DNA of 49,411 bases from Pinguiococcus pyrenoidosus (Eukaryota; Sar; Pinguiophyceae; Pinguiochrysidales; Pinguiochrysidaceae). How positions within the stretch are numbered: the stretch's first letter is position 1; every line of letters begins with the position of its first letter. Where the stretch lies: NCBI GenBank assembly GCA_019677205.1, contig JAAMXY010002406.1:1-49411 (forward strand), given 5' to 3'. Made by a program: the position numbers and the translations under genes. The notes under the pieces were generated by a model, which saw nothing but the letters and a program-made list of their open reading frames with translations, had not been told where the DNA came from and searched no databases. Positions 22,201 to 32,698 of the stretch are shown piece by piece.

Positions 22201-24519
22201 GCACGTTGATGAAGTGGTTCCCGATCATGTCGTTGTTCATGTTCTCGTGCCAAACGCCGGCGATGTTGTCGTTTCCGTACACGAGATTCCCCTTGAAGGT
22301 GTTGTACATCTCCGATCCCTCTTCGGTCCACAGGCCCTTGTCGGGGGGCTGGACAAGCACATTGTCGATGAAGTAGCTGTTTTGGATGCCATGGAAGCTC
22401 ATCGCCCTCCAGTAGGAGTCTCGAATGACGCAGCCTCGGACCATGGAGTTGGATCCGTCGCCGAAGAGGTGGAAGTGCGTGGGATACCGCGCGAGCGTGT
22501 TCCGTTGACCCACCCTGGAGAACTCCACGTGATGCAGCTGCACGGTTGCACCCATGAGGTAGATCGTGTGCCCGCCACGCTCCGACTCGTCAGAAGATGC
22601 GTCTCCGCGGATCTGGAAGTAGCGAGTGAGCGGCGCCACCTCGGCTCGGAGATCGAAATCCCATTGGCCATTCTCAGCCTGACGTTTGACAATCTCTCCG
22701 TAGTATCCGCGCTTGAGGGCTTTCGTGAGGCGCACGGTGTTCCCGGTTGCGGACTCGATGGTCGTCAGTGTGGACTTGCTGCGCTCCCATCCATTGGGGA
22801 ACAGCATGATGTCTTGATCTGCCCTCCAGTTCGTGGACTCCTTGATGGTCAGTTCTACGTCGCCCGATTTCGCCGTTGCGTCCAGCTGCGACCAGGACGG
22901 CTCCACCGGAGGCGCCCAGATGTCCAACGTCCCGCCGCCCAAGACCGCCAGGACCTTGTTCCCGATGGGACCGTAGTACTCGCGTCCGCTGGTGTCAAGC
23001 TTCATGCGATCTGTGGCGTGAAAGAATGTCTTCTCTTCCATTTCATCGCTCTGAGACAGAGGGCCCTTGGCCATGAGCAGGTGGATGCTCTGCGTGAGAT
23101 CGATGTCCTTGTCGTCGGTGGTGAAGATCCGGCGCGAGACCGTACAGCACCTCTGACCGTCCACCTCTCCATCGGTGTACGAGAGGAGATCGACGTTGGG
23201 CCGACAGCCGGTCCCGTCCGTGCATGTCCAGTCCCGCACCAGCTCTCCATCTCTGGATCCGCCCACCAGGTCGTCTGCGTAGACGTTCCCGTCGCCTTGC
23301 CACTTGCAGACGAGAAAGTCCGCGTTCGCCATGCGTGGATCAGCGCCGAAGCCGACGCCCGCCCACCTGCCGTCGCCATTGTCGAACTTCTCGTCGATGC
23401 ACATGGTAAACTCGACGCTCGTTCTGAACTCGTTCGGCGTGTCGGTCCAGTGCCAGCTCAGGCTGTATCCGTCCTGGGGAAAGTCGAAGCTGCCACCCTG
23501 GCCAGGCGGCTCCATCTGCGGCTCGCCGTCAACCATGTCAAACCCGTGCAGCGTAATGATCGAGCGCGACTTCTGCTGCTGCGGCTTGGACGACTTCCCG
23601 GCGAGGAGCTTCCCGATCACCAGGACCTTGTCCGCCTTGAGCTCGATCTCCTTGTCGTCTATGGCCGCGTCCTTCAGGTCACTCCGTACGGAATTCCAGT
23701 TGTCGTCGCCGACTGCGGACTTGAAGACGGCCTTCACGCCGGTCCAGACGACGCAACCGAAGATCTTCAACACGCCGATGCGAGGGGTACTATCATAGAG
23801 GAGGTACGTGCGACCCTTCGGCACCACGATCTCTGGAATGTAGCCGTCCAGTGGTACACCCTGGTGCAGATCGCTGAAGAACTCCGCGTCGCCGCTGCAG
23901 AACTCGTTGTTCTGTACGCCAGCTGTGAGGGCGTCGTTGCCTGGCTCGTAGATCGGGGAGAAGCCCGTGCGAAAGGTCCTGCGGTCCCAGGGAGACACCG
24001 TGCCGTCCTTGAACTCCACCGCCAGCTCAAACTCGAGTTCTTGTCCAGCGATGGATGTCTAGAAGGAGGCGCGGACAGAGATCGAACGGGAAGGGACGAA
24101 CCGAAGCAGACACCGAAACAGAAACAGAGACAGAAGCAGGAACAGGGAAAGGGCCGGAAGTGGTCAGGGCTCCGTTGGAGGGCGTATGCGCCAGGGCGTT
24201 GGTTCCTTACGATGATGCGTTTTTCCTTGATTTCGTAGGGGATGCCGTACTCCTCAGCAAGCCAGACCTTCTCGACGGGGTTGGAAGGCTCGTAGAAGTC
24301 GATGGGGTTCCGCCAGCGCACGCGCCAGGCCTTGATGCAGCAGCCGTAGCTTCTCAACGAGCCGCGCAGCTTGAAAATCAGGTTGAGGCTGGCATACTCG
24401 CTGTCTCCGGTCCGGAGCAGCGGCTTCGCCGAGCGGCTATAGTCGCAGACGCAGTTCGCCGTCTCTTGCGCTCCGACGGTGGCAGCCAGCAAGGCGAGCG
24501 TGAAGGCCCAGCTCCTCAT
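19274..24519 (-). CDS. Large secreted G8/PbH1 protein (CEMIP/TMEM2-like) with nested DOMON domain
   Basis: Five exons (24519-24211, 24058-20786, 20699-20469, and 20380 or 20350 to 19274) could be resolved as four coding blocks giving about 1,639 aa. A signal peptide MRSWAFTLALLAATVGAQ starts it. A G8 domain begins near residue 173 (IPEIVVPKGRTYLLYD, later IITLHG at 271-276) and ends near 466-488 (NKVLAVLGGGTLDIWAP, then SWSQLDATAKSGD). Between these halves lies a DOMON domain (about 299-436): YSLSWHW, RWAGVGFGADPRMANADF, VDLLSYTDGEVDGQ and SIHLLMAKG; Met346 and His429 occupy the places of heme ligands in heme-binding DOMONs. A right-handed beta-helix (PbH1) follows, with RYPTHFHLFGDGS near 627, the hallmark of CEMIP, TMEM2 and fibrocystin-like proteins. 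The C-terminal part has a Glu/Pro/Ser linker and no clear domain. Likely a cell-surface or extracellular glycan-binding or -cleaving protein; no enzymatic claim is possible. Confidence 0.82.
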
Positions 24520-25770
24520 GGCCAACGGCGTTGGCAGTCGAGGGCGCAAGCGCAGCGGGCGCAACCTGAAGACGATGACCGACAGCAGCGCAGAACACCG
24601 CAACCGCCGGAAGGAAAGCGCGTGCTTCGCCTGCGGCAGCGGAGCAGCAATTGCAAGCAGTGAGCAGGGCCGATTCGACACCTCTGACCAGCCCCAAGCT
24701 CTGCAGCCGTGCTCGAGGTGCGGCATTCTCTCCGCGCCCTCCGCGCTTTCACGTGGCGTTGCCCCTCGGGTCCTCTGCCCCGGGCTGCGGGGTCCGCTGG
24801 CCTACCTGGTGAGCGGTCTCGCGATGGCCACGGGGGTGCCACGGGCAACTGCTCGGGGCTCTCCGATGCGTCGACGACCCCGCTGAGGTGCAGGGCGGCG
24901 GGCAGGTGATCTCTCCCGCGTTGGAGGGCCGACGCTGCAAGAAGGAGGAGAACTGAAGGCAGACGGGCGGTGGCCCGACGACACAAGAATCTTCATGCAG
25001 CCAATCCGCGCCAGTCTACGGCCATACAGTGAGCTACTTACGTGGAAGTTTGGACTATGGATGCGCCAAGCAAATTCCTCGGCGATTAAGACGCCCCTGA
25101 TTGGTTCAAACCTCGCTTCCGCCGTACGTGCGTTGGATTTTTGGCGCCTGTAGTCGCTCTGCATAACAAGGGAGACTTTGAAAGGTGCCAGTAAAGTCTT
25201 GATGATGACGCAGGCCTGACGAAGCCTCCCGCACAAGAATTGGACCGAAGAACACCGCAGAAGGGAGACGCAAGCCAGTGCGTCGAGGTTTGCAGGATCC
25301 GCCTGTAGTTGAGCGAATAAAAGCGACACGCTTCTCACCAGATGATTGATCAGTTCGATACTCCTTGCTGGGATTGGCTGCAGTAATCCTTCGAAAGTTG
25401 CGCCGGGAGCCAAAGACGCAAGGATCACCTGCGGCCATCTATCCAAAATCCTGCAGCACGCCAAAACCCCAGATCTGCGATCCTGCGAAGCACGTGCCAA
25501 ACTGGGAGCCTGATCGCTGTGATTGGTCAGTAGCTCGTACGGCAATTGGATGGCGGGAAGCTTTCTTCACCCAATTGGCTTATTTTGGTTGGATTTGGCT
25601 TTACTTCGTCGTATTCAAGGCGGAAATTGGGATCCTCAAGCGTTTCACCATTCTGCGGCCAATGCCGTCTTCGATCCGTTGTATCAAGAATCGGGAAGCT
25701 GACATGAAAACAGCGATGCGCGCTTGATTGGCTTCCGTGGCCTGCGTCTGCGTCTCTTTCCCGCCTTTTT

Positions 25771-25872
25771 GGAATTTCATGGATTTCATGGATTTCATGG
25801 ATTTCATGGATTTCATGGATGTTATGGATGTTATGGATGTTATGGATGTTATGGATGTTATGGATTTCATGG
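25771..25872. repeat. 9-bp minisatellite, GGATTTCAT / GGATGTTAT
   Basis: About ten tandem 9-bp units. Four GGATTTCAT units are followed by five GGATGTTAT units and one more GGATTTCAT, so variant units are grouped, which suggests block-wise expansion. Confidence 0.93.
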
Positions 25873-26024
25873 TGGTAGAGCAAGTAGGAGTGGCAGCACA
25901 GAGGTCTTCTCGTTCGTCAGATGAGGTTGATGCCGTCACAAACCAAACAAAAATGCGCGACCCTGAGCATGGAAAGCAAACCATCACCACGGGAAAGGAA
26001 GAATATCTTCATCTTCATTGTCAT

Positions 26025-26152
26025 GGGTTCATGTGTCCATGTGTTCATATATTCATGGGTCCATGTATTCATGTGTCCATGGGTCCATGTGTCCATGTGT
26101 CCATGCGTTCCTCTGATCACGTGTTCCTCTGATCACGTGTTCCTCTGTTCGT
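26025..26152. repeat. 8-bp minisatellite (GTGTCCAT-type), passing into a 16-bp repeat
   Basis: About ten 8-bp units such as GTGTCCAT, GGGTCCAT and GTATTCAT, followed by about 2.5 copies of the 16-bp unit GTTCCTCTGATCACGT. It ends about 35 bp from the PIP5K stop. Confidence 0.88.
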
Positions 26153-26185
26153 TACAAGGGGCCATCGGGCCGTGCTATGCCATCG

Positions 26186-28522
26186 CTAGATCGTGTTCTC
26201 GTCCAGGAATTCCAGGAAACGCTCCCCGTACCAGTGCGGATCGACAGCGCTGATGAGCTTGGCGTTCTCGAACCCCACTTGCAAGGGGCGCAGCATCGTC
26301 TCGCCTCGCTTCTTCAGCGTATACTGCTGCAAGATGTCGATAATACCCATGAAATAGATGTCGGGACCCAGGTCGCCCGTGTCGGTTCGACTGCGCACGC
26401 CGCTGTCTTTCCGTCTCGTGAGGACAAGCGGCATCAGGAGTCCCGTATCGATTGTTTCCTGCTCCGCAACACCACTCTCCTCCGGCTGCGGGCTCGGCGC
26501 GGGCTCCTTCTCTTCCACCTGCTCGGTGCCGTCCCCTTCTGCACCATGGGTGCCGTCGAGCACCTTCTTGCTCGTCTCGGTCGGGGTACTCAAGCGCCTC
26601 TTAAAGGACTCGCGCACCGCCTTCCGCGCGGCTTCTGACTGGCTAGGATCGAGATCTGGAGAGCTGGAGCTCACGCGCAGCAGCTGGTCCACGGTCAAGG
26701 CATGAGCTTCGTCGTCGGTGTCCACGTCCTCGACTTCTGATTCCGAGAAGTCCTCGTCGCTCGTCACCTGCGGAATAGACGCACCCTTCTTCCCCTGCTC
26801 TGTAGCAGCGGTCTGAGTCGGCGCCGGCGGCGCCGCCTCGTCGACGGGCTCGTCCGGCACCGCCTTCTCCGTCTCGGCTGTTGGTTCGCTCAACCGCATC
26901 CGGCGGCCCGCTCCCGTTGAATCGCTACTGGTGCCGGTGCCGTTGCCTTTGTACTTCCGCGGCAGCTTCACCTTCCGTCGCTGGAAAAACCTCAGGAATC
27001 CCTCCCTTCGCTCGGGAGACAGGGTCGAGCTCGGCGTCGACGACGTCGCGCCGCCATCCCCGCTTTGCTCTATGGTCTGCTCGGACTCCTCCGAGACCTC
27101 TTCCACTATCTCCTCGGCAAGGCGCAGGGCCGGCCCATCCAACTGAAAGGTGTGCCGGTCATCTCCCGACTCGTTCTGCCCCATCGGCCACGTCTCCCTC
27201 CGATGGTGCGATTCCCACGCACGCGTCAAGGGAGTATCGGATCTCTTCTTCGGCGAGGCGCCCCCACTCTGCTCCTCCGGCACCCGCTTGGTCTTGTCGT
27301 GGATGCCTGCCGCGGGGAACACCGAACCATCAGGCGTCGGAGCTCCGCGACCCTCGTCATGTGGGATGCCTTACCGAGCAGGAGGGAATAGTCCATGATC
27401 TGCATCTCCTGCAAGAACGTGACGTCCCGGCGAAGGATGTCCAGGAAGCGGGCCTTCTTGGGGCCGAGCACGATCTTCTTACCGTCGGCGACAAGGTCGT
27501 TGTCCTTCAGGACCCCGCCATTTTTCCTCTCCTCCGCGGTAGCCTCGCGTCCGACGCGACTGCCTTTCAGGTCGTAGATGGTGTGGATGCGCTCCGTGGT
27601 GTTGAAAACGCTGCCCATGACCACGAAGTGAACCTGCAGGACGTTTCAGGAAAGCGATCAGGAAAGCGATAAGGAGAGCGATAAGGAGAGCGATCAGCTG
27701 CCACCCGGACTGGTGCTGCGCGCCCGGGCGCAAAGCCTGACCGCGGCTCACCTTTCGTCTGAGGTGATACATCTTCACGCGGTGCATCCCGTAGAACCTG
27801 GTCATGAGGGAATCCGGGTTGCTTCGAAGGTGCGCGTAGTAGTGAGGCAGGATGCGGCGCAGGAACTTGTTCTCTTCCGACGTCTGCGTCTTGATCATAT
27901 ACTTTCCATCGTGAGAGTAGAAGAAGAACTGGCCCGACTTGGAGTTCGGAATGAACTCGATGAAGTTCCGGTTGCCGCAGACGCTGAGCATGTACGAGTC
28001 GTCCTCGATGTTGCTCAGCTCGCGAATCGCGCGGAACACGAGTGGCGAGTAGTCCTTGAACTTGAAGGTGTGCGCCAGGTTGTGCGGCGGCGTCGGCAGC
28101 GGCCCGCGGAGCACGCCATTGGGCGGAAAGACGTATTTGTCGACACTGGTGAAGTCGCTGGAGATGAGGTGCGCGCGCTGCGTCGGCGCCGTGCGGCGTC
28201 CGATCACCGTGCGAAGAGCGTGCATCATACCCAAGGCGAGCGTGTACTGCTCGTGCTGGCCATCGATCACCTTTCCCTTGATGTAGGATCGTCGCTTCCG
28301 ACTCTTCTTCTTCACGTTGCGCGTGAGGTTCTTGGTCTTCGGCCGCTTGATGCGCCGCCCGACCGTCTTGTTGAAGCGCGTCACGCGGATGCCCGCATTG
28401 GCCTTCAGCGCGGCATGCGCGGGCGTTCCCTCGAGGGGCTCACCGACGAAGACGTTGTCTACCACCTTGACTTCCTCATCGGTGTCCGGGTCCGGGTGCT
28501 CCTGCTGCTTTGCGTCCGCCAT
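26186..28522 (-). CDS. Phosphatidylinositol-4-phosphate 5-kinase with a long acidic insertion
   Basis: Makes PI(4,5)P2 from PI4P at membranes. Exons 28522-27752, 27633-27375 and 27306-26186 give about 716 aa. The N-terminus is basic (KKKSRKRRSYIKGKVIDGQH). The kinase core shows DYSPLVFRAIRELSNIEDD, the nucleotide loop SKSGQFFFYSHDGKYMIKT, LPHYYAHLRSNPDSLMTRFYG, IYDLKGSRVGR (catalytic DLKGS box) and MQIMDYSLLLG. The magnesium box GIIDILQQYTLKK (about 664) and the activation segment ISAVDPHWYGERF come only after about 300 residues of Ser/Glu/Pro-rich sequence, much longer than the linker in animal or plant enzymes. ISAVDP resembles plant PIP5Ks. Intron 1 contains a 12-bp tandem repeat. Start MADAKQQEH is the first ATG that precedes continuous similarity; the frame is open further upstream. 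Confidence 0.9.
27649..27696. repeat. 12-bp tandem repeat in PIP5K intron 1
   Basis: Four units of the form GG(A/G)(A)AGCGAT(C/A)A in the 118-nt intron at 27634-27751. Because the unit is a multiple of three, the unspliced frame stays open through it. Confidence 0.85.
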
Positions 28523-29333
28523 GGCGCTTCCCGCGCTTCTCCCTGGCACGCCAGCGCCACACCACAGCCGCTCGATCAGCAGGCGAAGGGCCCTGCCACG
28601 ATCCGTCCCTCGCGAGGGGGGCCTGTGGTGCGCGAGCGCGCTGCAGAACACTTGAATCTCACGGTCGCTGTACAACGTGCCACTTGGGGGTTTAGTAGTA
28701 TTTGGTGATGTTTCACTTTCGTTTCCTCATAAAGTAATTTAACCAAAACAGATAATGATTAGTTTGAAACTTATCTACGCACTCCGGCTGCGATCATTCG
28801 TTGGGTGGGCCGTCTCCAAAGGATACACCCTTGTGCCGGCCAAACACGGCCAGGGAGAACCTTCCAGCGGGATCATTAGCCCACCAGCGACTGACGTCGG
28901 AATCGATCGAGCAGTTTGAAATTTTTCATGCGATCACCCATTGGCCGCGGACCTCTCGTTTCACCAATCATGGTTGGTGATTGCGATCAGCTGATACTTC
29001 GAGACTTCTCCTGACCTTCCATGCACAGGCTGGCAAGATTCTTCCCGCCCGTCGATCCGTCGTCGGAGCCGGCGCTCTGCGCGCTGTGACGGCCCGTACC
29101 ACCATCGTGCCTTCATTCACTTCATCTTCGATCATTCGTGAGACGGCGTCGGGCTACAGCGACGGGCGCCGACGGCCACAGAGTACAGCATGCAAGACAC
29201 GCCAAGCACGATCAATCAAAAAACGAAGACAAGGAGCTCGGAAAAGGAGCTCGGAAGCACGTACTGCCCATGTGCAATGTGCTGCCCATGTGCTGCCGCG
29301 TACTGGGTACTATTATGATTCGTATTCGTACTC
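28523..29333. promoter_or_regulatory. PIP5K promoter region with AT-rich island
   Basis: About 810 bp between the PIP5K start and the sulfotransferase stop. An AT-rich block lies at about 28690-28780. Then come CCAAT/ATTGG elements at about 28940-28980 and ATCAGCTGAT at 28986-28995. The plus-strand frames here look like chance. Confidence 0.4.
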
Positions 29334-30685
29334 TCATAAGGTCCATGATTCTGCTTTCCACTGATCTAGGAAGGTCTTCATCTGCTCCAGAAACTCGGCC
29401 AGTGTCTCTTCGCGTGCCTTGAGCCCGTCCGCATCCCCGTGGCACACCAGCATGGACCCCGGGTGATAGTAGCTCTGGTCCTTGTCCGTGGTGTTGACGC
29501 CGAAGCTCAACAGCCGGACTCCCTCTATGCCGCGGAGCGTGTCTCCAAAATGCCGCGTCGTCTCCGCAAACTCGTCGGCGTAGTCTTTACAAGTCCACAG
29601 GTCGCCCATCACAGCTCCCAACCTCCGCACCCACGCTTCGACGTGAGGCATCTGGCGCGGCAGTGGCCAGCGCGGCACCTCGGCCCCGCCCATCTGCCCA
29701 GCGAAGAGCCGCAAGAACTGCAGCATCTCGATGGCGTAGGACGACAGGGATCGATTGCTCTGGCCGGCCCTCTTCGCAAGATTGAGGGACTGATGAATGC
29801 GGCCTTCCAGGCTGACGCCCGACGTGTCCACCCCGCAAAACTCCTTCATGACTGCCTGTCCCGCCGTCAATCCCGACCGCAGGAACCCCTCCAGCGACCC
29901 AACGTACACCCTGCTTGGCCCGAGGGCCTCCACGAACGTTTGCGTCCCGCTCGCGAAGGCTTCCGTCACCTGCCACATCCTCCCCTCCGGCTTGCCTTGC
30001 TGATGCGACCAGACAGCCACGTCTCTGGAGAGCCATCCGTGGGCACGCTTCTGCCTCCAGTTCTGCGCCCAGATGCTGACCAAGTAGCGCGCTGGGTGCC
30101 GGACCATGACAAGGACGCGCAGCTCGAAGTCTTGAAAGACCTCCCGCAGGTAGTCCACGCTGTGCTTGCCCATCCCGAAGAAGTACTCGCTGGACATCAT
30201 GACGCTCCTGCCTGCCTTGGCCGCCTCGGAGGTCAGTTGGCGGACCTCCGGGACGGCTCCCGTCGAGCCCTCTAGGCGGCACCGCTGCACGTGGGCGCCC
30301 CAAGATGCCTCCACGCGCTCGTTGGGAATGGCCTCGTCCTCCGCGAGGGACGCGACGGCCTGCGCAAAGCCGCGGCTGTACTCCCCGCAGTAGAGTCCAC
30401 CTGCGCACGAGGAGGGCACGAGGACCTGGATGTTGTACTTCTCGACCAGGTCCTTCTGCCCCGAGCAAAGATACTCCTGGATCGAGGTCGACGCCACCTG
30501 TCGCGCACGCCAAGTCACGGACAGATCTGCAGAAGACTGTTGGCGGGGCGTTGGCGCTGCACCTTCCCTCTCCCGACATGCACAAACGCCACGAGCGGGT
30601 CGCTTTTCTCCCTGTCCGCCACGGCGCGGGCGGCGAGCACCACCAGTGCCGCAGCCCCTGCCAACCACAGGAGACGAGTTCGCAT
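29334..30685 (-). CDS. Type II membrane sulfotransferase-like protein
   Basis: Probable carbohydrate-type sulfotransferase of the Golgi lumen, using PAPS. Exons 30685-30563 and 30497-29334 give about 428 aa. The N-terminus MRTRLLWLAGAAALVVLAAR is a signal anchor. Across the splice junction the sequence reads FVHVGRGK-VASTSIQEYL, which fits the 5'-phosphosulfate-binding loop of sulfotransferases. The 3'-phosphate-binding segment is visible as VLVMVRHPARYLVSIWAQ, where RHP and the Ser are the expected contacts. The rest is weakly conserved, so the acceptor sugar cannot be predicted. The start was chosen because it gives a signal anchor in phase with exon 2; an alternative ATG five bases upstream is out of frame. 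It shares a divergent, AT-rich promoter with CNOT9. Confidence 0.72.
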
Positions 30686-31121
30686 CGCATCCGCTCAGTC
30701 CCTCCGGAAGAAGCGCTGAGGTCTGCGTCTGGTGGCAGCAGCTTCCACCATCAGAGCTCCGCACGACTCTGCAGCTCGCAGGTGTCGCCCAGCAGCGACG
30801 CACGCTATGCAGCAGAGAGGCGTTCTTGCTGCTGTTCGCAAAAGGGAAAAAGGGAAAGGCACTTCGCGCGGGCGTCTTGCGATTGGTTGACATGGCAACG
30901 GTGACAATATTTGAATATTTTCATATGTAAATTTATTATATAATTTGAGATATATTTAAATGTAGAACTAACGTTCTCTTAAAAAAAAATTGCGACTTTT
31001 CACTTTTCGATGAATCGGAGAGCAAGATTTCTATGAAAAAGCTAGTGGCCGCCTCTGACTGCTCCGGCGCCAGATATTCGCGGCCGCACTTTGGGCGGCG
31101 CGCGCGCGCGTTTGGATCCCG
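30686..31121. promoter_or_regulatory. AT-rich divergent promoter, sulfotransferase / CNOT9
   Basis: The block at about 30900-31015 is strongly AT-rich, with TTTGAATATTTTCATATG and a poly-A run. An ATTGG element lies at 30882-30886. No gene seen. Confidence 0.5.
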
Positions 31122-32548
31122 ATGCAGAGCCAGCAAGGCTTCGGTCCGCCCACTGGCGGTCCTGCCGGACTTCCCCAGGGGGGCTTGTCGAGCTCCAACT
31201 CCACAATGGGCCCTTCCTTCTCGCCGTCCTTGACGTCGTTCCAAACTGCGCCAGCGACGTCCGGCGGCGGGAATGGAAGCGGAGACGGCTCCTCGCGAGG
31301 AGCCGGCATCGAGAGCCTGTACCCTCTGATCGAGAACCTTGGCAACCCGGCGACCAGAGATGTCGCGTTGCAGGTGCGGCCGAATTGCGTCTCTTCGGAA
31401 GCGCGTTCTCTCGGAGACTCTCATGAGACCTGTGGTCAATGCGTGCTAGGAGCTGAGCAAGGAGCGGGAGACGTATGAGGATCTGGCTCCCGTGCTGTGG
31501 TACAGCTCTGGCACGGTGGCGGCGCTTCTGCAGGAGATCATCTCCATCTACCCCATGCTGATGCCCCCGACGTTGACAGCTCTGGCCTCCAGCCGCGTGT
31601 GCAATGCGCTCGCGCTGCTCCAGTGCGTGGCATCACACCGAGACGTAAGATCCCGCGCCTCGATGAGCTCGGCGAAAGACTGACGGAGCCTGACGCTCCC
31701 TGGCCTGCCGCAGACGAGGGCTCTGTTCCTCAAGGCGCATATTCCGCTGTACCTGTACCCCTTCCTGAGCACATTTAGCGACCAGCGACCATTCGAGTAC
31801 CTCCGGTTGACCAGCCTCGGCGTCATCGGAGCCCTTGTGAAAGTGAAGGTAGGCTTCGCGTCCTCCAGCCTTCCGAAAAGCAGGAGAGATGGAAGGCCAC
31901 CCTGAGCGACCATCGCTTCTTCCACCCAAGGTGGACGACTCGGACGTAGTTAGCTTTTTGCTGCAGACGGAGATTATCCCGCTGTGCCTGCGCATCATGG
32001 AGACAGGCGGAGAGCTCCCCATGACGGTACGTTCAGGCTTGGAACCTGCTGCGTCCGATACGCTGCCGTCCTTTCTGACGCTGCCGCTGTCGTGACATGG
32101 TGCGGCAGGTTGCGACGTTCATCGTCGAGAAGATACTAGCAGACGACACGGGGCTGAACTACGTGTGCCACACCTACGATCGATTTGCGACTGTCACGAG
32201 GGTCCTTGACAACATGGTAAGGCGCAGGCGTAGCGTTCCCCGCGAAGAAGATGCGAGGCGCAATGACCTTGTCCTCACGATGCGCAGATCACGGAGAAGA
32301 ATCCGCCGCCGAGGCTGTTGAAGCACATCATTCGCTGCTACCTGCGGCTTAGCGACAACTCCCGAGCAAAGGAAGCGCTGCGGCAGTGCCTGCCCGACGT
32401 GCTGAGGGACGAGGGCACGCACTTCGCGCCAGCAATAAGAGACGACCCGAACGTCCGGCGCTGGATGCACCAATTAAACCGCAACCTCAGCGAGGGGAGT
32501 CCGGCGGTCGGAGCTGTTGGCACCTCCGATGCGATGGGCGCTCCGTAG
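31122..32548 (+). CDS. CNOT9: CCR4-NOT complex subunit 9 (RCD1/CAF40)
   Basis: Armadillo-fold subunit of the CCR4-NOT deadenylase complex; in animals it binds Trp-containing peptides of silencing factors. Six exons, all phase 0: 31122-31373, 31450-31644, 31714-31848, 31931-32026, 32109-32216 and 32288-32548, giving about 348 aa. The core is nearly identical to the family: [69 protein letters not shown], and [21 protein letters not shown] Gly/Ser-rich tail of about 60 aa precedes the first repeat, as in plant and fungal forms. Introns are 69-82 nt. The third intron uses an AAG acceptor (CCCAAG|GTGGAC). It starts about 435 bp from the sulfotransferase start, and ends about 150 bp from the convergent ARL1 stop. 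Confidence 0.95.
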
Positions 32549-32698
32549 ATGCATAGAAGTGGACTGTCGAGCTTTCGTGAAAAGAGAAGCAACGCGCGAG
32601 AAGGCTTGTTGGCTATTGGCTGGCGACCTTTCTCATCTTCACGATGGAGCCGCTCGCGACTTGTGATGCTTCTGCGTCGGAAGGATGCGACTGCCACT

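Larger units (their letters stand above)
24520..26185. other. Gene-poor region with minisatellites upstream of the G8 gene
   Basis: About 1.7 kb without a gene I can support. A minus-strand frame at 24802-25545 (247 aa) is open but matches nothing I know and is not joined to neighbours. Several ATTGG/CCAAT elements cluster at 25520-25740, including CCAATTGG at 25571-25578. Two minisatellites follow, annotated separately. Confidence 0.45.

Noticed and set aside
20717-24238. A 1,173-codon open frame on the plus strand, antisense to the G8/DOMON gene
   Set aside because: The product is Val/Arg/His-rich without domains, and it mirrors the codon bias of the well-supported minus-strand gene, as antisense frames often do in GC-rich genes.
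24802-25545. A 247-codon minus-strand open frame upstream of the G8 gene
   Set aside because: It contains plausible helical segments, but I know no homologue, it overlaps CCAAT-rich promoter-like DNA and has no supporting splice context. Left as unproven.
25771-26152. Tandem repeats considered as a CRISPR array
   Set aside because: Units of 8-9 bp are contiguous with no unique spacers, and the genome is eukaryotic; these are minisatellites.
30886-30899. An X-box-like (RFX) palindrome GTTGACATGGCAAC in the sulfotransferase/CNOT9 promoter
   Set aside because: It differs from the consensus in at least one position and neither flanking gene is ciliary, so a chance match is more likely.
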